Position numbers and translations under genes: made by a program
Assembly (NCBI GenBank): GCA_031554215.1
Contig: JAVBKF010000011.1
Span: forward strand, 1 to 21,843
Length of the DNA: 21,843 bases
DNA from: JAVBKE01 sp031554215
GTDB lineage: Bacteria > Bacillota > Bacilli > JARBTR01
Direction of reading: 5' to 3'
The notes under the pieces: generated by a model
Told to the model about the DNA's origin: nothing
Seen by the model: only the letters and a program-made list of their open reading frames with translations
The model's database searches: none
In this document: positions 1-8,400 of the stretch, one piece after another
Layout: each line of letters begins with the position of its first letter
Position numbering within the stretch: position 1 is the first letter of the stretch

Positions 1-114
1 AGGAACAATGTCTAATAGTCGCACGGGAATGCCAACATTCGCGAGTAGTGCAGCAATCCCAGACCCCATCACACCTGATCCTATAACAGCAGCCTTATTA
101 ATTTGTAATCGCAT
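1..114 (-). CDS. fadN: 3-hydroxyacyl-CoA dehydrogenase N-terminal fragment (FadN-like)
   Basis: Partial gene that runs off the left window edge; only the first 38 codons are present. The start is the ATG at 114, preceded by a GAGGAG ribosome binding site at about 121-127. The peptide opens MRLQINKAAVIGSG and continues into VMGSGIAA, a Rossmann dinucleotide-binding glycine motif (GxGxxGxG), followed by a second strand ending LLDIVP. This matches the start of Bacillus FadN (YusL), the NAD-dependent 3-hydroxyacyl-CoA dehydrogenase / enoyl-CoA hydratase of fatty acid beta-oxidation. The family is clear from the N-terminus. The assignment to FadN rather than another 3-hydroxyacyl-CoA dehydrogenase is inferred from resemblance and cannot be tested without the rest of the gene. 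Confidence 0.8.
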   Translation of the reverse strand, partial: MRLQINKAAVIGSGVMGSGIAALLANVGIPVRLLDIVP

Positions 115-285
115 GCCATTCTCCTCTCGGCTACCTTGTCGTCTTTAAAAGCCTATTCACTTACCTTAAAAACAAGAACAGCACCAGAGAGACATGTGAC
201 CAGCAGAGAAAATAGCTTCGAGCCAAACCTCATCTGCCTAGGATATCACAACGCTCCATCCTGAATGATTAATATTTTTTCGCGC

Positions 286-320
286 AAAAAAAGAACAACA
301 CCAACAATTTGGGCTGTTCT
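286..320 (-). terminator. Rho-independent terminator after the lipase-toxin gene
   Basis: Read on the minus strand, AGAACA (320-315) pairs with TGTTCT (297-292), with a short inner CCAA/TTGG pairing, and is followed at once by a run of seven T (292-286). It begins 17 bases after the stop codon of the toxin gene, so it very likely ends the lipoprotein-toxin operon. The remaining bases up to the fadN start (115-285) show nothing else I can support. Confidence 0.7.
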
Positions 321-336
321 CACTGTTGATAGAACC

Positions 337-2322
337 TTAACCAACAGTTCCACGTTCCACCTCTTCAATGAATCTCTTTAAGTTCGACAACACATTTTCT
401 GCGTTATTGCCTAATGTATCAACAGCGAGCGCACTGTTATTTGACAGTTGATACTGGGTTTCTTTGAATGCATCGCTTGTGATAATCAGAAGATTCAGCG
501 CAGCATGATTATATTGGAGGACATCATGGTACCTTGTCCCTTCAAATAACGCTGTCTCTACATAAGGTTTGAATGCATATAGAATTTCATCTATGTCATC
601 TTCTGCATTTTTGAGCATACTGCGAAGCGACCCTAGGATTGGTTCTGCCTGAGTGAGGTACCTTTCTATCTCTTCAAGGCTAGCTTCCCATTGTTCATCT
701 TTATCTGTAAACGGGACATGTGATAATGCGAAATTCGCTCGCCTGACCAGCGGAAGTGCGTCTTCTAGTAAGTTTTCCACCTGTTTGATAAGATCAACTA
801 GGTCTTCTAGTACAGGCTGAAGTGCTGAGTAGACTACTCGGGTAAACTCATCATAATTTGTATTCAGCTGTGTTTCTAGAAACCCCATCCCAGTAGTTAG
901 ATAAGGCGACTCCTCAATAAAGGCTTCTACTGATGCAGGACCACTCATGATATCTGGTGCTGTTCCATTCGCCAGTGCCGCGTCAGCCGCTGTAAAAGCA
1001 GTTGCAACATAATGAACCTGATCTCTAAAGTTCACCGTTTGTTCTCTCAGTTTATTGTTATTCTGCCCAATCACTTGATAATGTTGGTCGAGTTCCTCGA
1101 CAATCCCATCAGTAAAATGATTGTCCACACTGTGAAACAGCGGCAAGAGTCCGTCTTGGGCAATGCTTATACAGGCATTTACTAGATGATCTAAATTCTC
1201 GGGCATACGATTAAGTATTCGCCTGGCATCATTTAACAGCTCGGTTACTGATTCAAGAACAATACCTGGGATGGTACTAACTTCACTGGCTAAGTCTCCG
1301 GCTCTTATAATAAGCCCTAGTACTTCATGGCGCTCGCTATCAAATACACCAGAGCTAGGGAAGAGTTGATTGAATGAACTGGCGGTAATTGTCTGATCGA
1401 AGTTCCAAGATAACACCTGCGTCCGGTCATTCAAATGGTCCCCTTCGGAGGCTACAATCGCGACTGATTGGTCTAGGTACCCTTTTGCTTCATCTAGTTG
1501 GGCAATGATTTTCAAATCTAGTGCAGCGACAAGTTCAGTAAGGTGATCTGCGTTGATGTCAATTTTCTTACCTACCCCGGGTGTTGTCTTTCCGAGTCCC
1601 CAGATATCGGCTACTAGAAAATCATCAGCGCTAATATTGATCGTTCCGTAGCCTACTTCACCAGGCTCACCGATGGTGTAACCGGTTTCAGTTTGACCCC
1701 CATCGCCATTTTCAATTGTGTTATAGCCAACATGATTTTTCCCAGCTACTTCTAACCAAGGTAGCCCTGCTTGGAGCATGGTGACCTTGCCAGGGATTCT
1801 ATCACCATACCCTGCAGCATTTTCAGCTAGTGTTAGTGGGTCATAAACTGTCAGGTAGTTCGTTATGTAATTGGTTGGGTCTTTCTCATACCCGTTGTAA
1901 CTTGGAATGATGGCTGGATTGAGTGTGACGCTGTACAAGCCCTCGTGCTGCATAGCAACATAGTTTGCCATCCCGCCACCAAGTGAATTGCCAGCTACGC
2001 TTGTGACACCATATGTCTCGTTCATTTCTTGGTAGTAGGCATCTGCTTGATTAAATTGTTCGGGTATACCGCCGTCAGGTAACATTGCATCCGTTGCTAT
2101 GTCATGTGCATCTTGCGTGCCTTGATAGATGACGGAATACTCGTGTGTCTCCGTATTTTGCACTGTAATTGCATCGAATTGTGTTTCTGCATCTACTTCA
2201 ACATCCTCAATTAAATATTGGCACTCATTTACAGGTACAATTTGCCCGACATTTAATCCATGCTCATAAACTACTGAACCACTTAATTCAATTAAATCTT
2301 GATCTAACGTTTGTTTAGTCAT
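337..2322 (-). CDS. TslA-like lipase toxin candidate: N-terminal lipase domain, C-terminal helical LXG-like domain
   Basis: 661 residues with no signal peptide or transmembrane segment. Residues about 1-240 look like a lipase-type alpha/beta hydrolase: strand VIYQGT (65-69), a nucleophile elbow G-N-S-L-G with Ser113, a candidate acid Asp161 in VYDPLT, and a candidate His197 in GKNHVGY. Residues about 250-661 are almost wholly helical and rich in Leu, Glu and Gln, and the module opening at INADHLTELVAALD resembles the start of a WXG/LXG-type secretion domain. The usual LXG order is thus reversed, with enzyme first and helical targeting region last, as in S. aureus TslA, a type VII secreted lipase. 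The ATG has a GAGGAG site (2333-2338) overlapping the stop of the upstream lipoprotein gene, 15 bases away, so the two are one operon. The family-level lipase call rests on the motif and fold order; secretion, toxicity and substrate are inference. It could also be an unrelated cytoplasmic lipase with a structural tail. Confidence 0.72.
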   Translation of the reverse strand: MTKQTLDQDLIELSGSVVYEHGLNVGQIVPVNECQYLIEDVEVDAETQFDAITVQNTETHEYSVIYQGTQDAHDIATDAMLPDGGIPEQFNQADAYYQEMNETYGVTSVAGNSLGGGMANYVAMQHEGLYSVTLNPAIIPSYNGYEKDPTNYITNYLTVYDPLTLAENAAGYGDRIPGKVTMLQAGLPWLEVAGKNHVGYNTIENGDGGQTETGYTIGEPGEVGYGTINISADDFLVADIWGLGKTTPGVGKKIDINADHLTELVAALDLKIIAQLDEAKGYLDQSVAIVASEGDHLNDRTQVLSWNFDQTITASSFNQLFPSSGVFDSERHEVLGLIIRAGDLASEVSTIPGIVLESVTELLNDARRILNRMPENLDHLVNACISIAQDGLLPLFHSVDNHFTDGIVEELDQHYQVIGQNNNKLREQTVNFRDQVHYVATAFTAADAALANGTAPDIMSGPASVEAFIEESPYLTTGMGFLETQLNTNYDEFTRVVYSALQPVLEDLVDLIKQVENLLEDALPLVRRANFALSHVPFTDKDEQWEASLEEIERYLTQAEPILGSLRSMLKNAEDDIDEILYAFKPYVETALFEGTRYHDVLQYNHAALNLLIITSDAFKETQYQLSNNSALAVDTLGNNAENVLSNLKRFIEEVERGTVG

Positions 2323-2337
2323 TAATATCCATCTCCT

Positions 2338-3273
2338 CTAGTATTTACAAATGTCATCTTTTGAAAGCGTTGTCCCTTCAGTGTCGTCTACACCTATACC
2401 TCTTCGGTCAAGAATTAAATTACCATTCAAAAAAATAGCATATGTCCCCTTAGGAACACCCTCTAGTTGTTTAAAATTTGCAATAATTTCATCAGCAATT
2501 TGCTTATCAGGCTTCGCATTTTCTTCTTCCATAAACAAGTTGATGTTAATCCTTACCTTACCCTCTTCTGGCGTAAAACCAGCAGCATCAAACATTACTC
2601 TAAGCTCCTCACTACTCATTTGCCGATTATTCATATAGGCCTCATAAATCTCTGGAAAAAAACTCGAGACTGTACTAATAAAATAATACGGTGTTTGATA
2701 GCCAGCAGATCCTGTTTTATCAAGTGCCTCCTCTGTCATTCCGACGACAGGATATTCTTGTATTATTTTGATAATAAAATCATCCAATACTTGAAATTCC
2801 TCTTCATATGCCATTTGGTACAACCCTGACATAATTGCAGCTTCTACAAAGCCCTCTGAAGAAAATACCGATTCCGCACCAATAACCCCTTCCTCGCCTA
2901 TATTATCTACATCCACAATAACCGAAGTACGAAAATAAGGCTGTTCAATTGATTCCACAATAACAAGTGCACCATCTCTAGCCGGAACGATATTGTTCAC
3001 TACCACATCAAATTGATACCGCTCTTTCATATAAGCCTTGGCTGCTGCCTCAATTTCCTGCGGATAGGTAGCAACTTCATCCGCTGTTCGATCTCCCTGT
3101 GTCATCGTGAACCCTTGTCCAATGTACTCCTGGACTGGTGTTACACTACTTGTGCTTGATTCTTCTTTCTTGTTCTTCTCAGGATTTAAACTACTCATAT
3201 TTTCACAGCCACCTATTAATAAACTATTCATTAGAACAAAAAAAACGAACACACTACTTCGCATGCGTTTCAT
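2338..3273 (-). CDS. DUF1672-like lipoprotein, putative immunity protein for the adjacent lipase toxin
   Basis: 311 residues. The start ATG (3273) has a GGGGTGA-like site. The N-terminus has Lys/Arg (MKRMR), a hydrophobic stretch and a lipobox LLIGGC with Cys23, so it should be lipidated and held on the outer face of the membrane. After a Ser/Thr/Lys-rich linker the mature part begins VQEYIGQGFTM and later has EYPVVGMTEEAL and GYQTPYYFIS, which I recognise as the pattern of DUF1672 lipoproteins, common in staphylococci. In S. aureus the TslA lipase toxin is paired with a lipoprotein immunity protein, TilA, which as I recall belongs to this family. Here the lipoprotein is first in the operon and the toxin follows after 15 bases, the layout expected if protection must be made first. 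Family confidence is good; the immunity role is inferred from the pairing. Confidence 0.75.
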   Translation of the reverse strand: MKRMRSSVFVFFVLMNSLLIGGCENMSSLNPEKNKKEESSTSSVTPVQEYIGQGFTMTQGDRTADEVATYPQEIEAAAKAYMKERYQFDVVVNNIVPARDGALVIVESIEQPYFRTSVIVDVDNIGEEGVIGAESVFSSEGFVEAAIMSGLYQMAYEEEFQVLDDFIIKIIQEYPVVGMTEEALDKTGSAGYQTPYYFISTVSSFFPEIYEAYMNNRQMSSEELRVMFDAAGFTPEEGKVRININLFMEEENAKPDKQIADEIIANFKQLEGVPKGTYAIFLNGNLILDRRGIGVDDTEGTTLSKDDICKY

Positions 3274-3831
3274 TGGTTCACCCCATTCTTCACCTGATTA
3301 AAACCATTTCTACATCTGGATTGCAAATAACCAATATTTAGCTAGTTTTATAGTACAGCTATTAATTAATTGAGTAAATACTGTTATGTCATTTTAATTA
3401 CTAAATAATGTAATTTAAGCAATTTATGTAGTTGTAAAAGCAATGTCAACAGGTTAAGAAATCTCACAGATGAGAGAACTTATTAGAATGAAATTTGGCA
3501 TTTCTGGGTATTTTCCTGTCAAAAGAGCAGTTAGTGCGAACAAGAGAGAGATTTCTAGTCATGCTGACAAGCATACGGTGAAACAGGGTTTCTCTTGCAT
3601 GTCTAGGTGGTAACAAAATAATCCTAATGAATTCATCTCGAATAAGCCCGATTTCATGGTTCACATTGATTTTCTACTGAACCTTATTTTCCTTTTCAGC
3701 TAGGCCCTTCATTTACTATTTCCTGTGCTTCCTATGCCAAAATGGCTGGTAAATTTGCCATATACACTTTTGAACAGAAATAACAGCTAACACTTCCCGA
3801 AACTAATAAAGACTTTCTTGTTTTTTGACGG
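3274..3831. other. AT-rich intergenic region between divergent transcription units
   Basis: About 560 bases separate the lipoprotein start (minus strand) from the pseudouridine synthase promoter (plus strand). It must hold the promoter of the lipoprotein-toxin operon. A weak candidate on the minus strand is TTGCAA, 17 bases, TTTTAA, just upstream of the lipoprotein gene, but neither box is good. A 66-codon minus-strand reading frame at 3464-3664 has no ribosome binding site worth the name and no recognisable motif. I see no RNA gene and no small WXG100-like partner gene here. Confidence 0.4.
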
Positions 3832-3837
3832 TATAAT
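3832..3837 (+). promoter_or_regulatory. Perfect -10 box (TATAAT) before the pseudouridine synthase gene
   Basis: TATAAT stands alone with no good -35 at 16-18 bases. TTGACG lies only one base upstream, too close to serve. Transcription from this box would begin near 3844, exactly at the GTG that opens the longest reading frame, which argues for translation from the internal ATG at 3889. Confidence 0.4.
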
Positions 3838-3888
3838 ATTGATGTGAATAAAATTTATATTCTGAACAGAAGGAATGATGAAGTAAAA

Positions 3889-4830
3889 ATGAAAAAAATA
3901 GATAGGCATACAAGTAAACCGCAAAAATCTGATGTAGAATTTTTGGCGACTGAAAATAGCACCTTGCTTATTTTTTTATTAGAGAAAATGTCAAAAATGT
4001 CGCGCAACAATGTGAAATCACTTTTGCGTAACCATAAAGTCTGCGTGGATGGTGTGGTGGTTTCAAGACATGACTGTAATCTTAATACAGGGCAAAAAGT
4101 CAGCATTACGTCGAATATGAATCGCAAAAAAGACCTTAACCATGGAAATGGCACCACACTGGAAATTATTTTTGAGGACAATGATATCATTATCATCAAC
4201 AAACCGGCTGGGCTTTTGTCGATTGCTATTGAAAATGAAAAACAGAACACTGCCTATCACCAGCTTATGACGTATGTCCGTGACTTGAATCCCCACAACC
4301 GGATATTCATCGTCCACAGACTGGACCGTGATACTTCTGGTCTGCTGGTCTTTGCCAAAAATGAAAAAGCGAAGCTAGAAATGCAGAATAACTGGGCAGA
4401 AGTAGTGATAAACCGAGGATACGTAGCAGTTGTTGAGGGTCAACCACATGAAGAAAGCGGCACAATTAAGTCGTGGTTGCATGAGACGAAAACCCATATG
4501 ATGTACTCGAGTAAAACGCCGGGTGACGGACTTGAAGCCATTACCAACTACAAGGTTATTCGCAGAATGAAGCACTATGCGTTACTTGACATCCGTCTTG
4601 AAACTGGACGTAAGAATCAAATTCGTGTCCATATGAAAGACTTAGGTCATCCGATTGTCGGAGACAAAAAGTATGGCTCTACCATATCATACAAGCGATT
4701 ATGTCTCCACGCATTCTTACTGGAGTTTATCCATCCAGTAACGAAAGAAACGATGCGCTTTGAAAACGAAATTCCGAAATCGTTTTTATCAGTGGCTGGA
4801 AAAAAGGGTAACCAAAAATCAGAAAAATAA
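3889..4830 (+). CDS. RluA-family RNA pseudouridine synthase with S4 domain
   Basis: 313 residues from the ATG at 3889. It isomerises uridine to pseudouridine in RNA, most likely rRNA. An S4-type RNA-binding region lies at about residues 20-80 (LLIFLLEKMSKMSRNN, then VCVDG). The catalytic domain follows, with IINKPAGLL at about 105 and the signature HRLDRDTSGLLVF, whose Asp146 is the expected catalytic residue, and the late motif ETGRKNQIRVHM. Length and domain order fit the RluA/RluD/YhcT group; which uridine is modified cannot be told. The frame is open up to a GTG at 3844, but that codon has no ribosome binding site and sits where a transcript from the TATAAT at 3832 would begin, so I chose the ATG with AGAAGGA upstream, although the spacing is rather long. 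The membrane peptide gene follows after 75 bases. Confidence 0.88.
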   Translation: MKKIDRHTSKPQKSDVEFLATENSTLLIFLLEKMSKMSRNNVKSLLRNHKVCVDGVVVSRHDCNLNTGQKVSITSNMNRKKDLNHGNGTTLEIIFEDNDIIIINKPAGLLSIAIENEKQNTAYHQLMTYVRDLNPHNRIFIVHRLDRDTSGLLVFAKNEKAKLEMQNNWAEVVINRGYVAVVEGQPHEESGTIKSWLHETKTHMMYSSKTPGDGLEAITNYKVIRRMKHYALLDIRLETGRKNQIRVHMKDLGHPIVGDKKYGSTISYKRLCLHAFLLEFIHPVTKETMRFENEIPKSFLSVAGKKGNQKSEK

Positions 4831-4905
4831 AATGCTATTTCTACACTACGAAAATATTTAGAGCTAAGGTATTGATTCTGATAAAAATAGATAAGGGTGA
4901 TATAA

Positions 4906-5049
4906 ATGGCAAATATCATTGGTGAAATTCGGTATTTCCTTAGTAGAAATGAATTTATGAGGGCTTCTTTTTACGTACTTTTAGCCGCGTTACTCATATT
5001 CATCGGGTATTTAGTCGGACAATTCCTTGGCACTTTATTCTTTAATTAA
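4906..5049 (+). CDS. Small single-span membrane protein, 47 residues
   Basis: A short gene starting at the ATG at 4906 with an AAGGGTGA site (4893-4900) and ending TAA at 5047-5049. The peptide opens MANIIGEIRYFLSRNE, a charged cytoplasmic-type start, then has one long hydrophobic stretch from about residue 21 to 45 (FYVLLAALLIFIGYLVG) and ends in FFN. It is likely a single-pass membrane peptide with its N-terminus inside. It lies between the pseudouridine synthase gene and a strong terminator, so the two are probably co-transcribed. I do not recognise the family and give no function. Support for coding comes from the ribosome binding site, the clean hydrophobic pattern and the terminator 50 bases downstream. 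Confidence 0.65.
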   Translation: MANIIGEIRYFLSRNEFMRASFYVLLAALLIFIGYLVGQFLGTLFFN

Positions 5050-5101
5050 TACGAGAACATAGATAAAATACAACCCTGAGGCAAAATTCAGTTAGCTAAC
5101 C

Positions 5102-5142
5102 AAAAACACCATGAAAACGCAATGCGGTTTCATGATGTTTTT
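5102..5142 (+). terminator. Rho-independent terminator after the small membrane protein gene
   Basis: An A-rich left arm (5102-5120) pairs with a T-rich right arm (5124-5142) over 17 base pairs with two mismatches: AAAAACA/TGTTTTT, CATGAAA/TTTCATG and CGC/GCG, with loop AAT. The stem ends in a T run, and the symmetry means it may work in both directions. Confidence 0.85.
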
Positions 5143-5548
5143 AAATTGAAATAGTAGAAACCTAGTTCTGCTATGTACGCTCAATATAACAGTGTCATTC
5201 GTTATACTTCATTCTCATTTAATTGCGCTGATAATAGGCTTAGTCTTACTTGCTATCTATCCATCCTCTGCCTACCACTTTTTTGCTCATTAAACAAAAT
5301 CGTATCCATACGCTTGAAGTCTCCACTAATTTGTATCGAATCGGGGGCACCCTAGCTTCTTGAGGCTTGATGCCTCCCTCCAATCAGTTTGACAACTCTA
5401 TATTTTTACCTATTTGTTCATAACTTTACATCATTAAAGGGTACACCCAAAAAGAGCAACAAACGAACAAACTGGTAGTTGCTAAATCAATCAACCGTTC
5501 AATTGCAAGGTTTTCGAGTATACTATGAAGATTACAGGAGGAAAACAC
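5143..5548. other. Leader region of the PEP synthase / rifampin phosphotransferase gene
   Basis: About 400 bases without a supported gene. It contains a small palindrome GAGGC-TTGAT-GCCTC (5362-5376), and 12 bases later TTGACA (5389-5394), a perfect -35 box, but the best -10 at 16 bases is only TATTTG. If used, this gives a leader of more than 100 bases. A 60-codon plus-strand frame at 5173-5355 lacks a ribosome binding site and I reject it. Confidence 0.35.
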
Positions 5549-8161
5549 ATGAGTTTATATGTTCATCATTTCGAGGAAATTGACAAAACAAAACGATCTG
5601 TTGCAGGAGGCAAAGGCGCAAACCTAGGTGAACTTACTCAGATGAACGGAATCCATGTACCTGACGGCTTTTGCATCTCGACAGAAGCATTTACAAGAAT
5701 CATTGGCGAGTCAGAGCCGGTGAGCAAACTACTTGCCCAGTTATCGCTGCTAGAACTCGGTAATCAAGGTGAAATCAGCAGCCTTAGCAGCGAGATTCGC
5801 AGCACCATCGAAACCATTGCCATCCCCGTAGATATTGTCAATGAAATCAGCCAGCATATTACAGAATTTGGTGAAAAAAACACCTTTGCAATCAGGTCAA
5901 GTGCAACAGCTGAGGATTTGCCATTGGCCTCCTTCGCCGGTCAGCAAGATACCTATTTGAACATCATCGGAACTAAGGCAATCCTAGCGCATATCAGCAA
6001 GTGCTGGGCATCACTATTTACCGACCGAGCAGTCACATACCGCCTTCAAAATGGTTTCGACCATAGAAAAGTCAGCTTAGCTGTCGTTGTTCAGAAAATG
6101 GTCTTCCCTGAGGTGTCGGGCATCATGTTTACTGCTGACCCTATCACTTTCAATAGAAAAGTGGTATCTATTGATGCTAGTTTCGGGCTTGGTGAGGCGC
6201 TCGTCTCAGGTCTGGTGAATGCTGATAACTATAAAGTGGTGGGCGATAAGCTGGTTGATAAGATGATAGCCACCAAGAAACTGGCCATTTACCCTGTAAA
6301 AACAGGTGGCACGAAGAAAGAAAAGATTGGAACGGAACAACAGAATCGACAAGCGTTGACGGATGAACAAATTTTGCACCTTAGCCGTATAGGTAGAGAG
6401 ATTGAGGACCATTTCGGCTACCCTGCAGATATTGAATGGTGTCTGGTTGATGATACCTTTTATATCGTCCAAAGTCGTCCAATCACTACCCTATTCCCTA
6501 TCCCAGAAACGAATGATACAGAAAATCATGTTTATGTGTCTGTTGGTCACCAGCAAATGATGACCGACTCGATCAAGCCGCTGGGCTTGTCTTTCTTCTT
6601 ACTTACAACCAAAGCACCTATGCATAAAGCTGGTGGCAGATTATTTGTTGATATTACTAAACACCTTTCCACATCCGCTGGCAGAAAAGCAATCATGAAT
6701 AGTTTAGGGCAATCAGAACCACTTTTAAAAGATGCACTCCTGACAATCACTCAGCGAGAAGACTTTATTAAACTGTCACCGGAGGCAGAAGTCGTAGTAA
6801 GTAGCAGCATCATAAGCAAAGAATTGACATGGGATTTTCTAGAGCAATTCGAGAGTAACCCAGCAATCGTACCGGATTTGATGAAGAATTCTAAGCGATC
6901 AATAGAAGCCTTACAACAGACCATCAAAACGAAATCAGGCACAGATTTGCTTGACTTCATTCTAGAAGATCTCGATGAGCTAAAGAAAATCCTATTTAAC
7001 CCACAAAGTTCAGAGGTAATAAAGATCGCAATGTATGCCTCTTCTTGGGTGAACAAGCATATCGATGAGTGGTTAGGTGAGAAGAATGTTGCTGATAAAC
7101 TTTCCCTCTCTGTATCTAATAATATTACGTCAGAAATGGGACTAGCATTGCTAGATGTTGCAGATGTGCTTCGTCCTTATCCTGAGCTAATCAACCAATT
7201 ACAACACATCAGTGATGATGATTTTTTAGAAGAAATTGTCCAGTTAGATGGTGGAACAGAATTCCAATCAGCAATCAACGCCTATCTCACTAAATATGGC
7301 ATGAGATGCAGTGGGGAAATCGACATTACCAGAACACGTTGGGGAGAGAAACCAGCCATACTTATTCCGATGATACTGAGGCATATTAAGAACTTTGAGC
7401 CTAATGCCAGCAAACGCAAGTTTGAAGAGGGACGAAAAGAAGCCGAGCAAAAAGAACAAATGCTCTTGGAACAATTAAAACAACTACCGGATGGAGAACA
7501 GAAAGCACGTGAAACAAAACGAATGATTGGCCTAATCCGAAATCTAATCGGGTATCGTGAATACCCCAAATACGGCATGATCCACCGTTATTTCGTGTAT
7601 AAGCAGGCTTTACTAAAAGAGGCTGAACACCTTGTAGAGGCGAATTTGATTCGTGAAACAGAAGATATTTACTACCTTACATTTGAAGAGCTTCACGATG
7701 CTGCTTGTACAAACACATTGGATTACCGTATCATTGATAATCGCAAGGAAGATTACAAAATATATGATAAACTCACGCCTCCGCGTGTGCTCACATCTGA
7801 TGGCGAAGCGATTTCAGGAACGTATGACCGAGGAAATCTCCCTGCTAAAGCATTGCAAGGGCTAGCTGTTTCTACTGGTGTCATCGAAGGACGAGCGCGG
7901 ATCATCTTAAGTATGGAGAATGCTGATTTAGCAGAAGGAGACATTCTAGTGACCACTTTTACAGATCCTAGCTGGACACCATTGTTTGTTTCTATAAAAG
8001 GCCTTGTCACTGAAGTTGGCGGATTAATGACCCACGGCGCAGTCATTGCACGAGAATACGGCTTGCCAGCCGTTGTGGGCGTTGAACATGCAACTACACT
8101 GATAAAAGATGGGCAACGTATTCGTGTCGATGGAACAGCAGGATACGTAGAAATCATATAG
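5549..8161 (+). CDS. PEP synthase / rifampin phosphotransferase-type enzyme
   Basis: 870 residues. The start is the ATG at 5549, which has a perfect AGGAGG (5536-5541) seven bases upstream; an ATG at 5525 in the same frame lacks a site. The N-terminal half is the ATP-binding PEP/pyruvate-binding domain (GGKGANLGEL at about residue 22, AIRSSATAEDLP, EWCLVDDTFYIVQSRP at about 300). A long helical middle region follows. The C-terminus is the swivelling phosphohistidine domain, with GLMTHGAVIAREYG and His829 as the residue expected to carry phosphate. These enzymes use ATP to phosphorylate pyruvate (PEP synthase) or, in the RPH subgroup, rifampin. Length near 870, the THG rather than TCH context of the histidine, and the MSLYVHHFEEI start resemble the RPH/Bacillus Pps group more than E. 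coli PpsA, but the two cannot be told apart by eye. It is a single gene with its own terminator. Confidence 0.88.
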   Translation: MSLYVHHFEEIDKTKRSVAGGKGANLGELTQMNGIHVPDGFCISTEAFTRIIGESEPVSKLLAQLSLLELGNQGEISSLSSEIRSTIETIAIPVDIVNEISQHITEFGEKNTFAIRSSATAEDLPLASFAGQQDTYLNIIGTKAILAHISKCWASLFTDRAVTYRLQNGFDHRKVSLAVVVQKMVFPEVSGIMFTADPITFNRKVVSIDASFGLGEALVSGLVNADNYKVVGDKLVDKMIATKKLAIYPVKTGGTKKEKIGTEQQNRQALTDEQILHLSRIGREIEDHFGYPADIEWCLVDDTFYIVQSRPITTLFPIPETNDTENHVYVSVGHQQMMTDSIKPLGLSFFLLTTKAPMHKAGGRLFVDITKHLSTSAGRKAIMNSLGQSEPLLKDALLTITQREDFIKLSPEAEVVVSSSIISKELTWDFLEQFESNPAIVPDLMKNSKRSIEALQQTIKTKSGTDLLDFILEDLDELKKILFNPQSSEVIKIAMYASSWVNKHIDEWLGEKNVADKLSLSVSNNITSEMGLALLDVADVLRPYPELINQLQHISDDDFLEEIVQLDGGTEFQSAINAYLTKYGMRCSGEIDITRTRWGEKPAILIPMILRHIKNFEPNASKRKFEEGRKEAEQKEQMLLEQLKQLPDGEQKARETKRMIGLIRNLIGYREYPKYGMIHRYFVYKQALLKEAEHLVEANLIRETEDIYYLTFEELHDAACTNTLDYRIIDNRKEDYKIYDKLTPPRVLTSDGEAISGTYDRGNLPAKALQGLAVSTGVIEGRARIILSMENADLAEGDILVTTFTDPSWTPLFVSIKGLVTEVGGLMTHGAVIAREYGLPAVVGVEHATTLIKDGQRIRVDGTAGYVEII

Positions 8162-8180
8162 ACTGGATTTTATAATGCTA

Positions 8181-8230
8181 GAAACAACAAAGTCTGCTAC
8201 GATTAGAATTGTAGCAGACTTTGTTGTTTC
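8181..8230 (+). terminator. Perfect 20-bp hairpin terminator after the PEP synthase-type gene
   Basis: The arms 8181-8200 and 8211-8230 are exactly complementary over 20 bases around a 10-base loop (GATTAGAATT). The right arm is T-rich (TTTGTTGTTTC) and runs on as TTC. It lies 20 bases after the stop codon, where a terminator is expected. The polysaccharide operon on the other strand ends 170 bases further on, so the hairpin may also stop transcripts from that side. Confidence 0.8.
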
Positions 8231-8350
8231 TTCAAACTTTCCATGTTGTTTACGTTTTTTCTCTGCATGACCAATAGGCATAATACACCTTCTGATATTT
8301 AGCGAAAAGGTCTACAAACACAAAGAAACCGCGGCAGCCATAGAAACAAC

Positions 8351-8370
8351 CACGCGAAAAACTTTCGTGT
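8351..8370 (-). terminator. Weak hairpin after the minus-strand polysaccharide block
   Basis: On the minus strand CACGAAA and TTTCGCGTG can pair with a two-base bulge, followed by GGTTGTTTCT, only a loose T tract. It lies 30 bases after the last gene of the block. The strong hairpin at 8181-8230 may be the real stop for this strand. Confidence 0.35.
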
Positions 8371-8400
8371 AGCTATAATGATTACTCACTCTAGTGCAGA

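Noticed and set aside
2351..2829. Two plus-strand frames of 95 and 120 codons opposite the lipoprotein gene.
   Set aside because: They are antisense to a gene with a lipobox, ribosome binding site and recognised family, and have no motifs of their own.
3464..3664. A 66-codon minus-strand frame in the gap before the pseudouridine synthase gene.
   Set aside because: No ribosome binding site, unusual composition and no recognisable motif; I also considered it as a small toxin partner, but it lacks a WXG-like pattern.
5173..5355. A 60-codon plus-strand frame.
   Set aside because: No ribosome binding site and a composition like non-coding DNA.
5362..5376. Rifamycin-associated element upstream of the RPH-like gene.
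   Set aside because: The palindrome is short and its sequence differs from the element as I recall it, so I list it only as a possible regulatory site.
7753..8157. A 134-codon minus-strand frame opposite the end of the PEP synthase-type gene.
   Set aside because: It is the shadow of the conserved phosphohistidine domain, low in meaningful motifs.
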